A stretch of 64,000 bases of DNA, taken from CATQHS01 sp963422655 (GTDB lineage: Bacteria > Actinomycetota > Acidimicrobiia > Acidimicrobiales > Aldehydirespiratoraceae). A program made the position numbers and the translations under genes. Positions 25,071 through 34,447 of the stretch are shown here, one piece after another. The notes under the pieces are model-generated. The model had not been told where the DNA came from and did no database searches. It worked only from the letters and a program-made list of their open reading frames with translations. The stretch lies in NCBI GenBank assembly GCA_963422655.1, contig OY730440.1, positions 992,001 through 1,056,000 on the forward strand, read 5' to 3'. The stretch's first letter is position 1, and each line of letters begins with the position of its first letter.

Positions 25071-26467
25071 TCCAGAGCCCGCCGTAGCGCCCGGCCGTGG
25101 GTGGGAACGATCTCCACCGACCGGGGCAGATCGGCTGGCGTCATGCCGTCGAGGAACATGCCCCGGCCGAGACACACGTCCGGCAACAGGTAACGGTGCC
25201 CTTCGGGTTCACAGTCCAGGGTACGAGCCAGATCTTCTCCGACCAGCAGGCCGGTGACACCGATGTTCCCGCCGAAGAACCGGTTCTCGACCGGCACCAC
25301 CCGTACGTCGTCACGGCCCAGCCGCCCCACGATGGGTTCGATGACGGGCGCCCCCAGGGTGCCGGTCAGAATTGCAGTCGGAGCCCGGCGACCGGACCGC
25401 AACCGTACCGGCACCGCCGCCGTGCGATGGGCGGTCGGTGAGGCCGCCGCCCCGGCCGGCGAACCTTGGCGAGGAGCCCGGTACCCGTCGGCGGGAGCGC
25501 CATCGACCCAGGCGAAGAAACCGGATCGGGGCGGGGTCGCGTTCTCGGAGACACCGGTGAACTCGAGCTCGAGAGTGCGGGCCATGCCGATTCCGTCCTC
25601 GTGCATCTCGAACCCCTCGTAGTGTCGGGCCGGCGGGAACTTCCGACCGCTCATGACGAAGTACTCGTCGGCCGCGAACACCATTCGCCGGCCCAGCGCT
25701 TCCAGGTACACCTCCTGCCACGTGGCTACCAGGTCGACAACGGCAAGAGCCTCGGACCGTGAATGCTCTCTCATGCGGGGCTGTCGGTTGAACCGGGACA
25801 CCCCCAGTGGGACTACGCACACCGTTCGCATCTCAGGGAACCGTTCGAGCACTCCGGCGAAAGTGTCGGCCAGCACCTCCCCGTCGTTCACACCCGGACA
25901 CACCACTACCTGTCCGTGTACTTCGATCCCGGCTTCGAGCAGGAGCTTCAACCACCGCAGCGAGACTGCGCCCCGCCGGTTACGAAGGATGGCGGACCGG
26001 ACATCGGGGTCGGTGGCATGGATCGACACGTGCAGCGGGGACAACCGCTCGCTGATCACCCGTTCCAAGTCCAGCTCGGTGAACCGGGTCAGCGTCGTGA
26101 AGTTCCCGTACAGAAACGACAGTCGGTAGTCGTCGTCCTTGAGATAGAGCGACCGGCGCATGCCTTTGGGTAGCTGGTGGATGAAGCAGAACTCGCAGTG
26201 GTTGTCGCAGACCTGCACCCGGTCGAACACGGCCGCGTCCACTTCGACTCCGAGCGGCTCACCCTCGCCCTTGGCCACTGTCACGTCCACGGGCGACCCG
26301 TTGCGTCTCAGGCTGAATCTCACTTCGGCCCCGTCGGTCGAGAGCTGCCACCTGATCACGTCGCGGGGCATCTCGCCGTCGACGGCCAGGATCTCGTCGC
26401 CGGGGACCAGCCCGGCTCGTTCGGCCGGTGATCCGGGGGCAACCGCGACGAGGCGGGGGGTGGACAT
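25061..26467 (-). CDS. PDZ-radical SAM-DUF512 iron-sulfur protein
   Basis: 468 residues. A PDZ-like domain (PGSPAERAGLVPGDEILAVDG, first 60 residues) is followed by a radical SAM core with a CxxxCxxC-type cluster motif in VCDNHCEFCFIHQLPKGMRR (~90). The rest is DUF512 (LGVSRFNRQPRMREHSRSEA, RMVFAADEYFVMSGRKFP). The family is widespread next to der in firmicutes and cyanobacteria but its reaction is not settled. It overlaps der by 10 bases and diverges from the pseudokinase gene. Confidence 0.88.
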   Translation of the reverse strand: MSTPRLVAVAPGSPAERAGLVPGDEILAVDGEMPRDVIRWQLSTDGAEVRFSLRRNGSPVDVTVAKGEGEPLGVEVDAAVFDRVQVCDNHCEFCFIHQLPKGMRRSLYLKDDDYRLSFLYGNFTTLTRFTELDLERVISERLSPLHVSIHATDPDVRSAILRNRRGAVSLRWLKLLLEAGIEVHGQVVVCPGVNDGEVLADTFAGVLERFPEMRTVCVVPLGVSRFNRQPRMREHSRSEALAVVDLVATWQEVYLEALGRRMVFAADEYFVMSGRKFPPARHYEGFEMHEDGIGMARTLELEFTGVSENATPPRSGFFAWVDGAPADGYRAPRQGSPAGAAASPTAHRTAAVPVRLRSGRRAPTAILTGTLGAPVIEPIVGRLGRDDVRVVPVENRFFGGNIGVTGLLVGEDLARTLDCEPEGHRYLLPDVCLGRGMFLDGMTPADLPRSVEIVPTHGRALRRALEWA

Positions 26468-26499
26468 CGGATCAACGATACCGGCTCCCGATTCTCGAC

Positions 26500-26585
26500 T
26501 CCTATTGTTGCCTATCCCTATGATTTTCTATCAATTTACAATATATTTTACTCAATATGAGGTTAACTCCGATAGAGGTACGGGT
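26500..26585 (+). promoter_or_regulatory. AT-rich divergent promoter region
   Basis: A strikingly AT-rich stretch in GC-rich surroundings (TTTACAATATATTTTACTCA at 26535-26554) lies between the divergent starts at 26467 and 26586. TACAAT at 26537 is a reasonable -10 element, but no good -35 is visible at 17 bases. Exact start sites are not resolved. Confidence 0.5.
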
Positions 26586-27713
26586 ATGGCGACCGTGACT
26601 GTCAGCCGGTCCGAAGATCGGCTTATCGCGATCAAACAGGTACCGTCCGAACGCACCGACGAGATCGAACGGGAGGCCGAGCTCCTCGGCCGGCTCACCC
26701 ATCGGGGTGTGATCGAGCTCATCGACCTGCACCACTGCGACGATGGGAGCCGGGCCCTTCACACCGAGTTCGTCGGTCCCGACACCTGGGCCACCCGACC
26801 CCTCACCGACCCGATCGGCAGGGCCGGCGCCGGAGCTGCTCTGGCCGCAGTGATCGCCGACCTCCACGACCTGGGAGTCACCCATCGCAACCTTGCGGGC
26901 AGCCACGTGATCCACGGCCCCGGTGACGAACCGGTGCTGTGCAGCTTCACCCGCAGTCGAGACGCATCGACCGAGCATCGGCGTGAAGACCTGGTCGCTC
27001 TGGCCGAGCTCCTGTGGGACGACACCCTCACCCCCGGGCCCGTGACCGACGAGTTGGCCCGGCTGGCCGGCGCCACCCGGGCCGGGCAGTTGGGCGCTCG
27101 AGAGCTGGCTCGGCGTTTGGACCGGCTGGCAGCCGATCCGAAGGAAAGATCCGGGCCCCGGGCGGATCGATCCCGGTTCCGGGTGGTGCTCTGCGCCTTG
27201 GCCGTGACAGGCTTGGTCGCAGCCGGAGTCGTCGCGTTCACCGACGCATTCGAGGGGCTGGCTTCGGGCCGGGACTCAACCGAGGACCTCGGTCATGTTC
27301 CCGAACCGGCCGGCCCGGCCCGGATCCACTCGACAACCGGCTCGGCCTCAGCAGCCAAGGTTCCCGGATCCGCCATCGGGTCGAGCGGGTTGATCCACGA
27401 CCAAGGCGGGCGCCGCTACACCATAGGACGGCAAGGTGACTTGGTGGTGCTGGGAGATTGGAATTGTGACACTGTGGCCACTCCCGCTATCGTGCGTCCG
27501 GGTACGGGTCAGATAGCGGTGTTCGACCAGTGGCCGCCACCCGGTGAGACCTTCTCGGAGTTCGACGCCTCCATTTACCGGATCGGGAACCGGCCGGGCC
27601 GAGCCGAGGTGCAACCCGGCGACGGGAGAGAAGCGTCCGAGCACCGATGCGATCGACTTCTTGTCCACACTGCGACTGGATCGCATCTGATCGGTCCCGA
27701 CGACATCCGATGA
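26586..27713 (+). CDS. Membrane pseudokinase with extracellular beta-repeat tail
   Basis: 375 residues from the ATG at 26586. The cytoplasmic half resembles a Ser/Thr kinase: RLIAIKQVPSE keeps the ATP-site Lys and EREAELL the alphaC Glu. The catalytic loop reads THRNLAGSHVIHG (HRD changed to HRN, no KxxN) and the DFG position reads LCSFTRS, so it should be inactive. A membrane helix (VVLCALAVTGLVAAGVVAF, ~200) leads to an outside domain with a VCBS/FG-GAP-like unit (VVLGDWNCDTVATPAIVRPG). Its stop overlaps the start of the LysM gene as ATGA. Role: perhaps an envelope-sensing scaffold (inference). Confidence 0.75.
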   Translation: MATVTVSRSEDRLIAIKQVPSERTDEIEREAELLGRLTHRGVIELIDLHHCDDGSRALHTEFVGPDTWATRPLTDPIGRAGAGAALAAVIADLHDLGVTHRNLAGSHVIHGPGDEPVLCSFTRSRDASTEHRREDLVALAELLWDDTLTPGPVTDELARLAGATRAGQLGARELARRLDRLAADPKERSGPRADRSRFRVVLCALAVTGLVAAGVVAFTDAFEGLASGRDSTEDLGHVPEPAGPARIHSTTGSASAAKVPGSAIGSSGLIHDQGGRRYTIGRQGDLVVLGDWNCDTVATPAIVRPGTGQIAVFDQWPPPGETFSEFDASIYRIGNRPGRAEVQPGDGREASEHRCDRLLVHTATGSHLIGPDDIR

Positions 27714-28183
27714 CGAATCCGAGACCAAGTCGCCGCCGACGCTGGTACCCGAGGTTGCTGATCGTGATCGGCTCGACCGTTTGTGTGGCGGTGCTCTCCG
27801 GAGCGGCAGCTCGCCAGGATGTATCTATCACTGTAACCGACATCGGCCCAGCCCCGGACGCGGGGACGGCCGGCCTCGTAACTGAAGCTGCAGCCCAGCC
27901 CGATGGTGCTCTCACTGTGACCGACATCGGCCCGACGCCGGGTCGCAGCCCGATCCAGATGCCCGTTCCTATCGCCATCGTCGATACCGACAGGACGTGG
28001 GTCGTCCAAGTCGGCGACTACCTTTGGGGTATCGCAGCTCAGACGGTGAAAGATCGTACTGGTCGTACCGATTACAACTCGGTCGATGACTATTATCGGA
28101 GATTGGCTCGAGCCAACGAGCATATCGTGGCGGGCAATCCCGACCTCATCCTTCCTGGTCAGGTGATCAGCCTTCCTGACTAG
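27710..28183 (+). CDS. Membrane-anchored LysM-domain protein
   Basis: 157 residues from the ATG at 27710. A basic N-terminus (RPSRRRRWYPR) precedes a signal or anchor helix (LLIVIGSTVCVAVLSGAAA). The middle contains two copies of the motif VTDIGP. The C-terminus is LysM-like: WVVQVGDYLWGIAAQTV, then YYRRLARANEHIVAGNPDLI and LPGQVISLP, which would bind peptidoglycan glycans. It is translationally coupled to the pseudokinase, so the pair probably works together at the cell wall. Confidence 0.85.
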   Translation: MTNPRPSRRRRWYPRLLIVIGSTVCVAVLSGAAARQDVSITVTDIGPAPDAGTAGLVTEAAAQPDGALTVTDIGPTPGRSPIQMPVPIAIVDTDRTWVVQVGDYLWGIAAQTVKDRTGRTDYNSVDDYYRRLARANEHIVAGNPDLILPGQVISLPD

Positions 28184-28240
28184 GGTGTGTTGCTGCGGGG
28201 AGGTAGTGGGATTGGTTGTTCTGTGTTCGGGTTGTTGTGG

Positions 28241-28834
28241 TCATGTTGATGATGGGGTGTGTATTGTGCTTTCGGCGTATCCGTCGGGTGCGCCGGGTGG
28301 GTTTGTGGTTTTTGCGAGTGTTGTGTGGGTTTGGTTGGTGTTGGTTGTGGGGGTTGTGGTTTGTGGGTTGGTGAGTTGTATGCCGAATGGTAGTTTTTGG
28401 TTGGTGTTGGGGTTGTGGTCGCCGGGGTGGATTTTGCAGGTGTTGATGGTGATGTGTTTGGTGGTTTGGCCGGGGTGGAATACGAGTTTGCCGGTGTTGG
28501 TGATGTAGCCGGGTGGGTGGGGGTGGATGCCGGGGTGGTCGGTGTGGGCGTGGCCGGCGTCGGGGTGGCTGGCGTCGCGTGGGCAGGTGTGTGTTGTTGG
28601 TAGCCGTTCGGTGGTTACGATTCCTATGGCTGAGCAGCCTTGGTCGGGCCATGTGAGCGGATCCGGGTTCTTGTTTTTACAGTTCCGGGCTGCTAGCCCG
28701 GCCGGGTGGGCGGGCGTGGTGGCCCACTCGACGGTGATGGTCGTGTTTTCGGGGACGGGTCTTGATAGTCGGACCGCGAATCGGATGGGCGTGCCTCGGG
28801 GTTGTTCTTCACCAGTGGCCGATATTCGGGTTGT
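28241..28834 (-). pseudogene. Calx-beta domain fragment, separated by one in-frame stop from the giant surface protein
   Basis: Directly after the TAA at 28835-28837 the same frame stays open for about 195 codons to TGA at 28241. It encodes a Calx-beta fold: GEEQPRGTPIRFAVRLSRPV, then ENTTITVEWATTP, GYITNTGKLVFHPGQTTKHI and NQKLPFGIQLTNPQ, with four Cys. There is no start codon with an RBS. It reads as the natural C-terminal domain of the protein encoded upstream, cut off by a nonsense codon or a sequencing error. It converges on the LysM gene. Confidence 0.75.
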
Positions 28835-31800
28835 TTAGACTGCGGGCGGGCAGAGTTTCTTGTTTTCTGGGTGGGTGTGTTCTCCGGTGCGTGGAGCGCG
28901 GATCGTTGCCCAGACGATTTCTGTTCGTGTTGTGCTGGTGGTGGGGCAGACCGGTTCTAGGTGATGGTGACATCCGGTGTCGGGGCTGGTGCTGCCGGTT
29001 TGGGGGTATTGGTCACGGTGCTGACCTGACGCACAGTTGTGGTGCCACCGGCCCGGGTTGCCGGGTATTTCTTGTTTGGGGAACGTTTCGGTGTACACGG
29101 GCTGCCAGGGCCCGGTGGAGTGCCCGTAAGAGGTGTACTCGTAGGTTCCGTTGCTGCGGGTCGTGTCGTGACCGCCTGGTGGTGTGCAGTGGGTTCGGGT
29201 CAGAGTAACCCGGCACGTCTGAGGGTCCTTGACGACTTTGCCGGTGCTCGGGTCGCATCTCCACCAGTGAACCGTGTGGGTAGCCCACGTCTTGTTCAGG
29301 TCGATAATTTGCACAGCGATCGTGATCGTCACGTCGGGCACCGCGCCGCGTAACACCCATCCCTGCCCTGCCGGGTCCGCGACCCCTGCCAACACCGGGG
29401 GAGCCAAATCCGTTCTAACATATTTGGAGTCAGAGTATTTCACCGCGGGCGGGACCGGTCTCTTGTTGTCGTCGAGCACCGTCGCCGGTCTAGCCGGACA
29501 CAAGTCCACCCACCTCCCCGCATCACCCACGTCGATTATTTTGGTTGCCGTGTTCCGGTCGTACACCGCATGCCACGGCCCGGTCGAGTGCCCATAATAG
29601 GTGTACTTGTAGGGTCCGCTGATACGGTGCGTGCCGTGACCGCTCCACGGCACGCAATGGGTTCGGGTCAAAGTCACCCGGCACGTCTGAGGGTCTTCGA
29701 CGATCTTGCCGGTACCGGGGTCGCATCTCCACCAGTGAACCGTATGGGTAGCCCACGTATTCGCGTCGTTACGAACATAGGTCGTCACCTCACGCGTGAC
29801 CCGGTCTCTAGCACCTCGCAGCTCCCAGCCCGGCCCGGCCGGTTCCGGCGGGGCTCGTAACGGTTCAGAAACCGCCGCCGCGGTCTCGTCGGGTTTGGTT
29901 TCTGCTGGCCGGGCCCGCTCGATTTGGGTGATCTCGGTCGGTGGAGTCACCGAATGGCACTGGTTCACCCACCTGCCCGGGTCGCCCTCGTCGATTATCT
30001 TGGTGGTTGTGTTCCGCTTGTACACCGGATGCCAGGGCCCGGTCGAGTGCCCGTAAGAGGTGTACTCGTAGATTCCGGTGCCGCGGGTGTCGCCGTGACC
30101 GCCCCACGGCACGCAATGGGTTCGGGTCAAAGTCACCCGACACGTCTGAGGGTCTTTGACGATCTTGCCGGTACCGGGGTCGCATCGCCACCAGTGAACC
30201 GTATGAGTAGCCCACGTACTCGTGTCGTTACGAACATAGGTCGTCACCTCACGCGTGACCCGGTTTCTAGCGTTTTGGAGCTCCCAGCCCGGCCCGGACG
30301 GTTTCGGCGGGGCTCGTAACGGTTCAGAAACCGTCGGGGTGGTCTCGTCGGGTTTGGTTTCTGCTGGCCATGCCCGCACGATTTGGATGATCCTGGTCGG
30401 TGGGGTCACCGAAGCGCACCGGTGCACCCACACGCCCGGGTCGCCTTTGTCGATCGTTTCGGTTGCCGTGGTCCGGTCATACACCGCATTCCAGGGCCCG
30501 GTCGAGTGCCCGTAAGAGGTGTACTCGTAGACTTCGCTGATACGGTGCGTGCCGTGACCACCTGGTGGTGCGCAGTGGGTTCGGGTCAGAGTAACCCGAC
30601 ACGTCTGAGGGTCCTCGACGATCTTGCCGGTGGCCGGGTCGCATCGCCACCAGTGAACCGTGTGGGTAGCCCACGTCCGGGACAGATCCAACCGGATGGT
30701 CGTCACCTCACGGGTGATCTGGTTTCTGGCGTTTCGCAGCACCCAGCCCGGCCCGGACGGTTTCGGCGGCGGCGCAACCCTGGCTGTCACCGTCGGGGTG
30801 GTCTGGTCGGGTTTGGTTTCTGCTGGCCGGGCCCGATCGGTTTGGGTGATCTCGGTTGGTGGAGTCACCGAAGCGCACCGGTGCACCCACACGCCCGGAT
30901 CACCCTTGTCGATTATCTTGGTTATCTTGGTTGCCGTGGTCCGGTCATACACCGCATGCCAGGGCCCGGTCGAGTGCCCGTAAGAGGTGTACTTGTAGGG
31001 TCCGCTGATACGGGTAGCGCCGTGACCGCCCGACGGCGCGCAGTGGGTTCGGGTCAGGTCCACCCGGCACGTCTGAGAGTTCACGAAGACTTTGCCGGTG
31101 GCCCGGTCGCATCGCCACCAGTGAACCCTATGAGTGGCCCACGTCCGGGCCAGGTCCAACCGAAATGTCGTCACCTCACGCGTGACCCGGTCTCTAGCAC
31201 CTCGCAGCACCCAGCCCGGCCCGGCCGGTTTCGGCGGCGGCGCCACCCTGGCTGTCACCGCGTCGGCGGTCTCGATTTTCGACGGTTCCGGTCCCGGCCG
31301 GTACGCGACCGTGACATCAGCGGGGATGTCTTTGGTCCGGCACGCTATCCCGACGTCCAAACCGATGTTCGACCACAACGTGTTGACATACTTTTTCGGG
31401 GCCGCGCCGATCTTTTTGGGGGTTACCACCGTTTCCCAGGTCACCGCCACCCTGAACCGGGCGTCTCTACCAGTCGGGCCCGCGAACTTGGCGTACAAGT
31501 TGCCGGTGCACGGCTGTATCCACGCCCAGCGCTTGTCCTCGCGGCACGTGTTGCCGCCCGGCCCGCGAACGTAACGGGCCCCGCCCCCGTAAGCCGCTAC
31601 CGTCGCAGCGCCGCCCGACCCGCTGATCCACCACCTCAACTCGACAGGGCGGCTAGACACCGAACCGCAAACACCGGCCCTGTCAAAAGCAACCGGCACC
31701 GCCACTTTCGCGGTCAACGACCGGCCCGTGTCGCCTTTCAGCCCGCCCGCCGGCGAAATGCCCGGCCCGAACCGAGAACCCGACCCGCCCGGCGCGTCGC

Positions 31801-32398
31801 CGGCTCTTCGCGCGTCGCGGTAAAGCCTCGCCGCGGTGAACGACCCGCACGGGTCGGCTATGCGTAACGGGACCACGACCTCGCTGACCTCACGAAACTT
31901 CTGATCAGCTGTACCCGACGAAGACCACATGTCCACCTCGACGTCCCAATACCCGCTCACCACGAAAACCGCGCCCGGTCCCGTTTCGGTCGCGAACCGC
32001 AACCCGACCGGTCCCGTGCAATCACCGATATCAGCCCTACCACACCGGTAATCAGAAAAATCGGTGACTTCGGTACCGTCACCAGCAATCACCGTCGGGT
32101 CGCCCGCATCGCCACGAAACGACCACCTCAACTCGACCAGCTCCATCCTCGCCCGGCCACAAACCCTGTCCACCCCCACACCACTACCATCTCGCAACCC
32201 TCGAACCAGAGGCGTTGTCCAACCCACCCCCAAACCCTCAAAAGAAATCTTCCGATCGATACGAACACCAGGCCCACCCACGATCGCTCCCGCCGGCGCC
32301 ACCCCCGCAACGAACCCGGCATTATCCCACCACCCCGACAACGAATAATTATCCGGATCCTCCCAAACCTCGACCGACTCGGGCCCCTTTCGACCCAT
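28835..32398 (-). CDS. Giant secreted repeat protein, main part (downstream of a frameshift)
   Basis: About 1187 codons from the first usable ATG at 32398, but the frame is really a continuation of the gene at 32349-33353: with one G fewer in the GGGG run near 32389 (AAAGGGGCCC) the two join as one ~1500-residue protein. An N-terminal region (EDPDNYSLSGWWDNAGFVAG and after, about 390 residues, several CG- and GDC-type Cys) is followed by five repeats of ~150 residues with motifs WATHTVHWWRCDPATGK, TCRVTLTRTHC and YTSYGHSTGPWHAVY. No family recognised. Likely extracellular and disulfide-stabilised. Ends at an in-frame TAA before a Calx-beta domain. Confidence 0.7.
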   Translation of the reverse strand: MGRKGPESVEVWEDPDNYSLSGWWDNAGFVAGVAPAGAIVGGPGVRIDRKISFEGLGVGWTTPLVRGLRDGSGVGVDRVCGRARMELVELRWSFRGDAGDPTVIAGDGTEVTDFSDYRCGRADIGDCTGPVGLRFATETGPGAVFVVSGYWDVEVDMWSSSGTADQKFREVSEVVVPLRIADPCGSFTAARLYRDARRAGDAPGGSGSRFGPGISPAGGLKGDTGRSLTAKVAVPVAFDRAGVCGSVSSRPVELRWWISGSGGAATVAAYGGGARYVRGPGGNTCREDKRWAWIQPCTGNLYAKFAGPTGRDARFRVAVTWETVVTPKKIGAAPKKYVNTLWSNIGLDVGIACRTKDIPADVTVAYRPGPEPSKIETADAVTARVAPPPKPAGPGWVLRGARDRVTREVTTFRLDLARTWATHRVHWWRCDRATGKVFVNSQTCRVDLTRTHCAPSGGHGATRISGPYKYTSYGHSTGPWHAVYDRTTATKITKIIDKGDPGVWVHRCASVTPPTEITQTDRARPAETKPDQTTPTVTARVAPPPKPSGPGWVLRNARNQITREVTTIRLDLSRTWATHTVHWWRCDPATGKIVEDPQTCRVTLTRTHCAPPGGHGTHRISEVYEYTSYGHSTGPWNAVYDRTTATETIDKGDPGVWVHRCASVTPPTRIIQIVRAWPAETKPDETTPTVSEPLRAPPKPSGPGWELQNARNRVTREVTTYVRNDTSTWATHTVHWWRCDPGTGKIVKDPQTCRVTLTRTHCVPWGGHGDTRGTGIYEYTSYGHSTGPWHPVYKRNTTTKIIDEGDPGRWVNQCHSVTPPTEITQIERARPAETKPDETAAAVSEPLRAPPEPAGPGWELRGARDRVTREVTTYVRNDANTWATHTVHWWRCDPGTGKIVEDPQTCRVTLTRTHCVPWSGHGTHRISGPYKYTYYGHSTGPWHAVYDRNTATKIIDVGDAGRWVDLCPARPATVLDDNKRPVPPAVKYSDSKYVRTDLAPPVLAGVADPAGQGWVLRGAVPDVTITIAVQIIDLNKTWATHTVHWWRCDPSTGKVVKDPQTCRVTLTRTHCTPPGGHDTTRSNGTYEYTSYGHSTGPWQPVYTETFPKQEIPGNPGRWHHNCASGQHRDQYPQTGSTSPDTGCHHHLEPVCPTTSTTRTEIVWATIRAPRTGEHTHPENKKLCPPAV
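28900..31270 (-). repeat. Five ~460-bp tandem repeats in the giant surface protein
   Basis: The motif HTVHWWRCD recurs at plus-strand positions near 31118, 30655, 30195, 29735 and 29267, giving a period of about 460 bases (~153 residues). Each unit has four Cys at equivalent places (WWRCD, TCRV, THC and a Cys after the W(V/H)xxC stretch). Units 3 and 4 are the most alike; unit 5 is the most divergent. Confidence 0.9.
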
Positions 32399-33353
32399 AC
32401 AACACCGCATTACCCAAAACATCACCCACAGACGCAAACCTACACGGATCCAACACCGGCTCCGAAGGAGGAGAAGGCGGCGGCGGATCGTCAACACACG
32501 ACTCGTTCGGTAACTGATACCGGCCCGTATGAACACACCACCTCACACACACATCATCAACCAAACTCTCACCAGCCGGACACTCCGGCTTCTTAACAGT
32601 CGGAGTAGTCGTCGTCGTAGTAGTAGTAGTAGTCGTAGTAGTCGTCGTCGGAACAATGCAATCGATCCGCACGTCCGGATGCTGAGAATGGGCACGCCAC
32701 AACACCGTTTTCGTGTTCTTATCCTCACAAACCAGATCCACCGGCTTCGCGTGAGGCCCATCACACGAACCATCACTATGAGAATGCTCGACCCTATACG
32801 CGCCACTATCAGACCACCACGCCCGCGCCGGCATATCCGAACCATCCGGACAAGACCTCACCCCCACATACCCACACTCATGAGCCGTGCCCTCCCAATC
32901 CTCGAAAGTCCTACCACCAGCCCGACAAACCCTCGTAACCACCAACGGGTCATCAACACTCCTATGAGAAACGAACTTCCAACCCCCCCTGGCCGAGTGA
33001 CTACAACCAGTATTCCTATCCAACGGCCTATCAGGCGCATATTCGCATGATGTAGTCACCCTGGCACCATACGAACCACTCTTCCAGACTCCACCGACCC
33101 TTCCCGCACACGGTCTGGGCCGCGGGAAACTCGGATCTGTGAAATCTCCGTTGTCACATTTCCACGTATTATAATGCGTTCCGGTACCAGGATCGACGCT
33201 CTTCGAAGTAACCTTCCCCAACACCCACACCTCATGCGCCTCCGGCCTGACATGAGAAGCACCAACACCCGAAGACACCACCACCACCGTCGCCGCTGCA
33301 ACAACAACCGTCGCCCCCAACAAACACAACCACCACCAACGCAACACAACCAT
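32349..33353 (-). CDS. Giant secreted repeat protein, N-terminal part (frameshifted)
   Basis: 334 codons from the ATG at 33353, which has GGAGAG upstream. A signal peptide (VVLRWWWLCLLGATVVVAAA) precedes a Cys-rich region (HYNTWKCDNGDFTDPSFPRP) that looks like a divergent version of the downstream repeats. Then comes a run of 15 Thr (DNA of GTC/GTA triplets on the plus strand, about 32606-32650), a PECPAGESLVDDVCVRWCVH segment and a Pro-rich linker. It leaves the native frame near 32389 and stops at 32349. Exported and probably glycosylated at the Thr run (inference). Confidence 0.7.
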   Translation of the reverse strand: MVVLRWWWLCLLGATVVVAAATVVVVSSGVGASHVRPEAHEVWVLGKVTSKSVDPGTGTHYNTWKCDNGDFTDPSFPRPRPCAGRVGGVWKSGSYGARVTTSCEYAPDRPLDRNTGCSHSARGGWKFVSHRSVDDPLVVTRVCRAGGRTFEDWEGTAHECGYVGVRSCPDGSDMPARAWWSDSGAYRVEHSHSDGSCDGPHAKPVDLVCEDKNTKTVLWRAHSQHPDVRIDCIVPTTTTTTTTTTTTTTTPTVKKPECPAGESLVDDVCVRWCVHTGRYQLPNESCVDDPPPPSPPSEPVLDPCRFASVGDVLGNAVLYGSKGARVGRGLGGSG

Positions 33354-33418
33354 AAAAATCACTCTCCAAATCTATCAACACTACAATCCAATATTACCAC
33401 CAGGCATAGTCACCGCAA

Positions 33419-34447
33419 TCAACACGGCCCTACATTAGCACCACCACTCGACTCCCGGAAGCCGCCCTCCACTTTGTACGCAGGCAAGACTACCAGATAA
33501 CCGTTGACCGTTTCAGGGTCCTCTTGACGATACCACCACGGATTCACATCACACCAATAAATAAGCCACGACGACCCGATACCCACATTAGAAGGCAACA
33601 CCGGAACCATAGCAACCACTATCTGATAAGCACCGTCAAAAGAAGCCTGCTCCTCAGCCGACGGATTCGCGCTCAACGGATACGGCGGAGGCTCACGAAC
33701 CGTCCCCACCCGCAAATCCACAACCTCCGACACCCACGCCCCGTACTCCCGCTTCCGCCGATCCCAGTTCTCCGGCCTTATATCAGGCGGCGCCCACCCA
33801 TCGTCCTTGGGCAACAAAAAAGGCAAAAGCTCACCCACCGGCTCCGGCAACCTACCATCCCACCCCGCCGGCGGCAGCGCAACCTCGACAAAATCCAAAG
33901 TCTCATCCCCCCCAACCTCGGACACCGGCTCCCCAGAAAACTCGTTACCCACACCAACCAGACCCGGATCGACAGTCGTCGTCGACGGCCCCGGATCAGA
34001 TACCGGCCCCGTCGTCGTCGTAGTCGGCGAGGCGGGTTCGGCAGTCGTCGTGGTCGACGGAACCTGAACCGGGTCCGATACGACAGTCGTCGTCGACGGC
34101 TCTGCCACCTCCGCAGGCGCCTCCTCAGCCGTCGTCGTCGGATCCTGAACCGGGTCCGATACGACAGTCGTCGTAGTCGGCGAGGCGGGTTCGGCAGTCG
34201 TCGTCGACGGCTCTGCCACCTCCGCGGGTGCCTCCTCAGCCACCGTGGTCGACGGCTCTGTCACCTCCGCAGGTGCCTCCTCAACCGTCGTCGTCGACGG
34301 CTCTGTCACCTCCGCAGGCGCCTCCTCAACCGTCGTCGTCGACGGCAAAGAAGTCACCAAAGTAGAAGACGAACGATCCCCACAACCAACCAACCCCCCA
34401 ACCAACACCACGGCCACAGCAACCATGCGAACACTCGAACCAGACAT
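33419..34447 (-). CDS. Thr/Pro-rich lipoprotein, copy B
   Basis: 342 residues from an ATG preceded by AGGAAGG. The signal ends in the lipobox VLVGGLVGC (Cys ~22). Residues ~35-165 are a stalk of repeats such as PSTTTVEEAPAEV and TTTAEPASPTTTT. The C-terminal globular half (EFSGEPVSEVGGDETLDFVE; DGWAPPDIRPENWDRRKREY; SSWLIYWCDVNPWWYRQEDP) has no family I recognise. It would be anchored to the outer face of the membrane with the head held away from it. It sits 66 bases upstream of the giant secreted gene, probably one operon. Confidence 0.85.
   Translation of the reverse strand: MSGSSVRMVAVAVVLVGGLVGCGDRSSSTLVTSLPSTTTVEEAPAEVTEPSTTTVEEAPAEVTEPSTTVAEEAPAEVAEPSTTTAEPASPTTTTVVSDPVQDPTTTAEEAPAEVAEPSTTTVVSDPVQVPSTTTTAEPASPTTTTTGPVSDPGPSTTTVDPGLVGVGNEFSGEPVSEVGGDETLDFVEVALPPAGWDGRLPEPVGELLPFLLPKDDGWAPPDIRPENWDRRKREYGAWVSEVVDLRVGTVREPPPYPLSANPSAEEQASFDGAYQIVVAMVPVLPSNVGIGSSWLIYWCDVNPWWYRQEDPETVNGYLVVLPAYKVEGGFRESSGGANVGPC

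Noticed and set aside
28167..28652. A long minus-strand frame rich in His, Pro, Asn and Arg
   Set aside because: It is an out-of-frame reading of the Calx-beta segment; the other frame has a recognisable domain.
32606..32650. Triplet-rich run considered as a CRISPR-like or regulatory repeat
   Set aside because: It is a Thr-coding microsatellite in frame in the secreted protein; there are no spacers.
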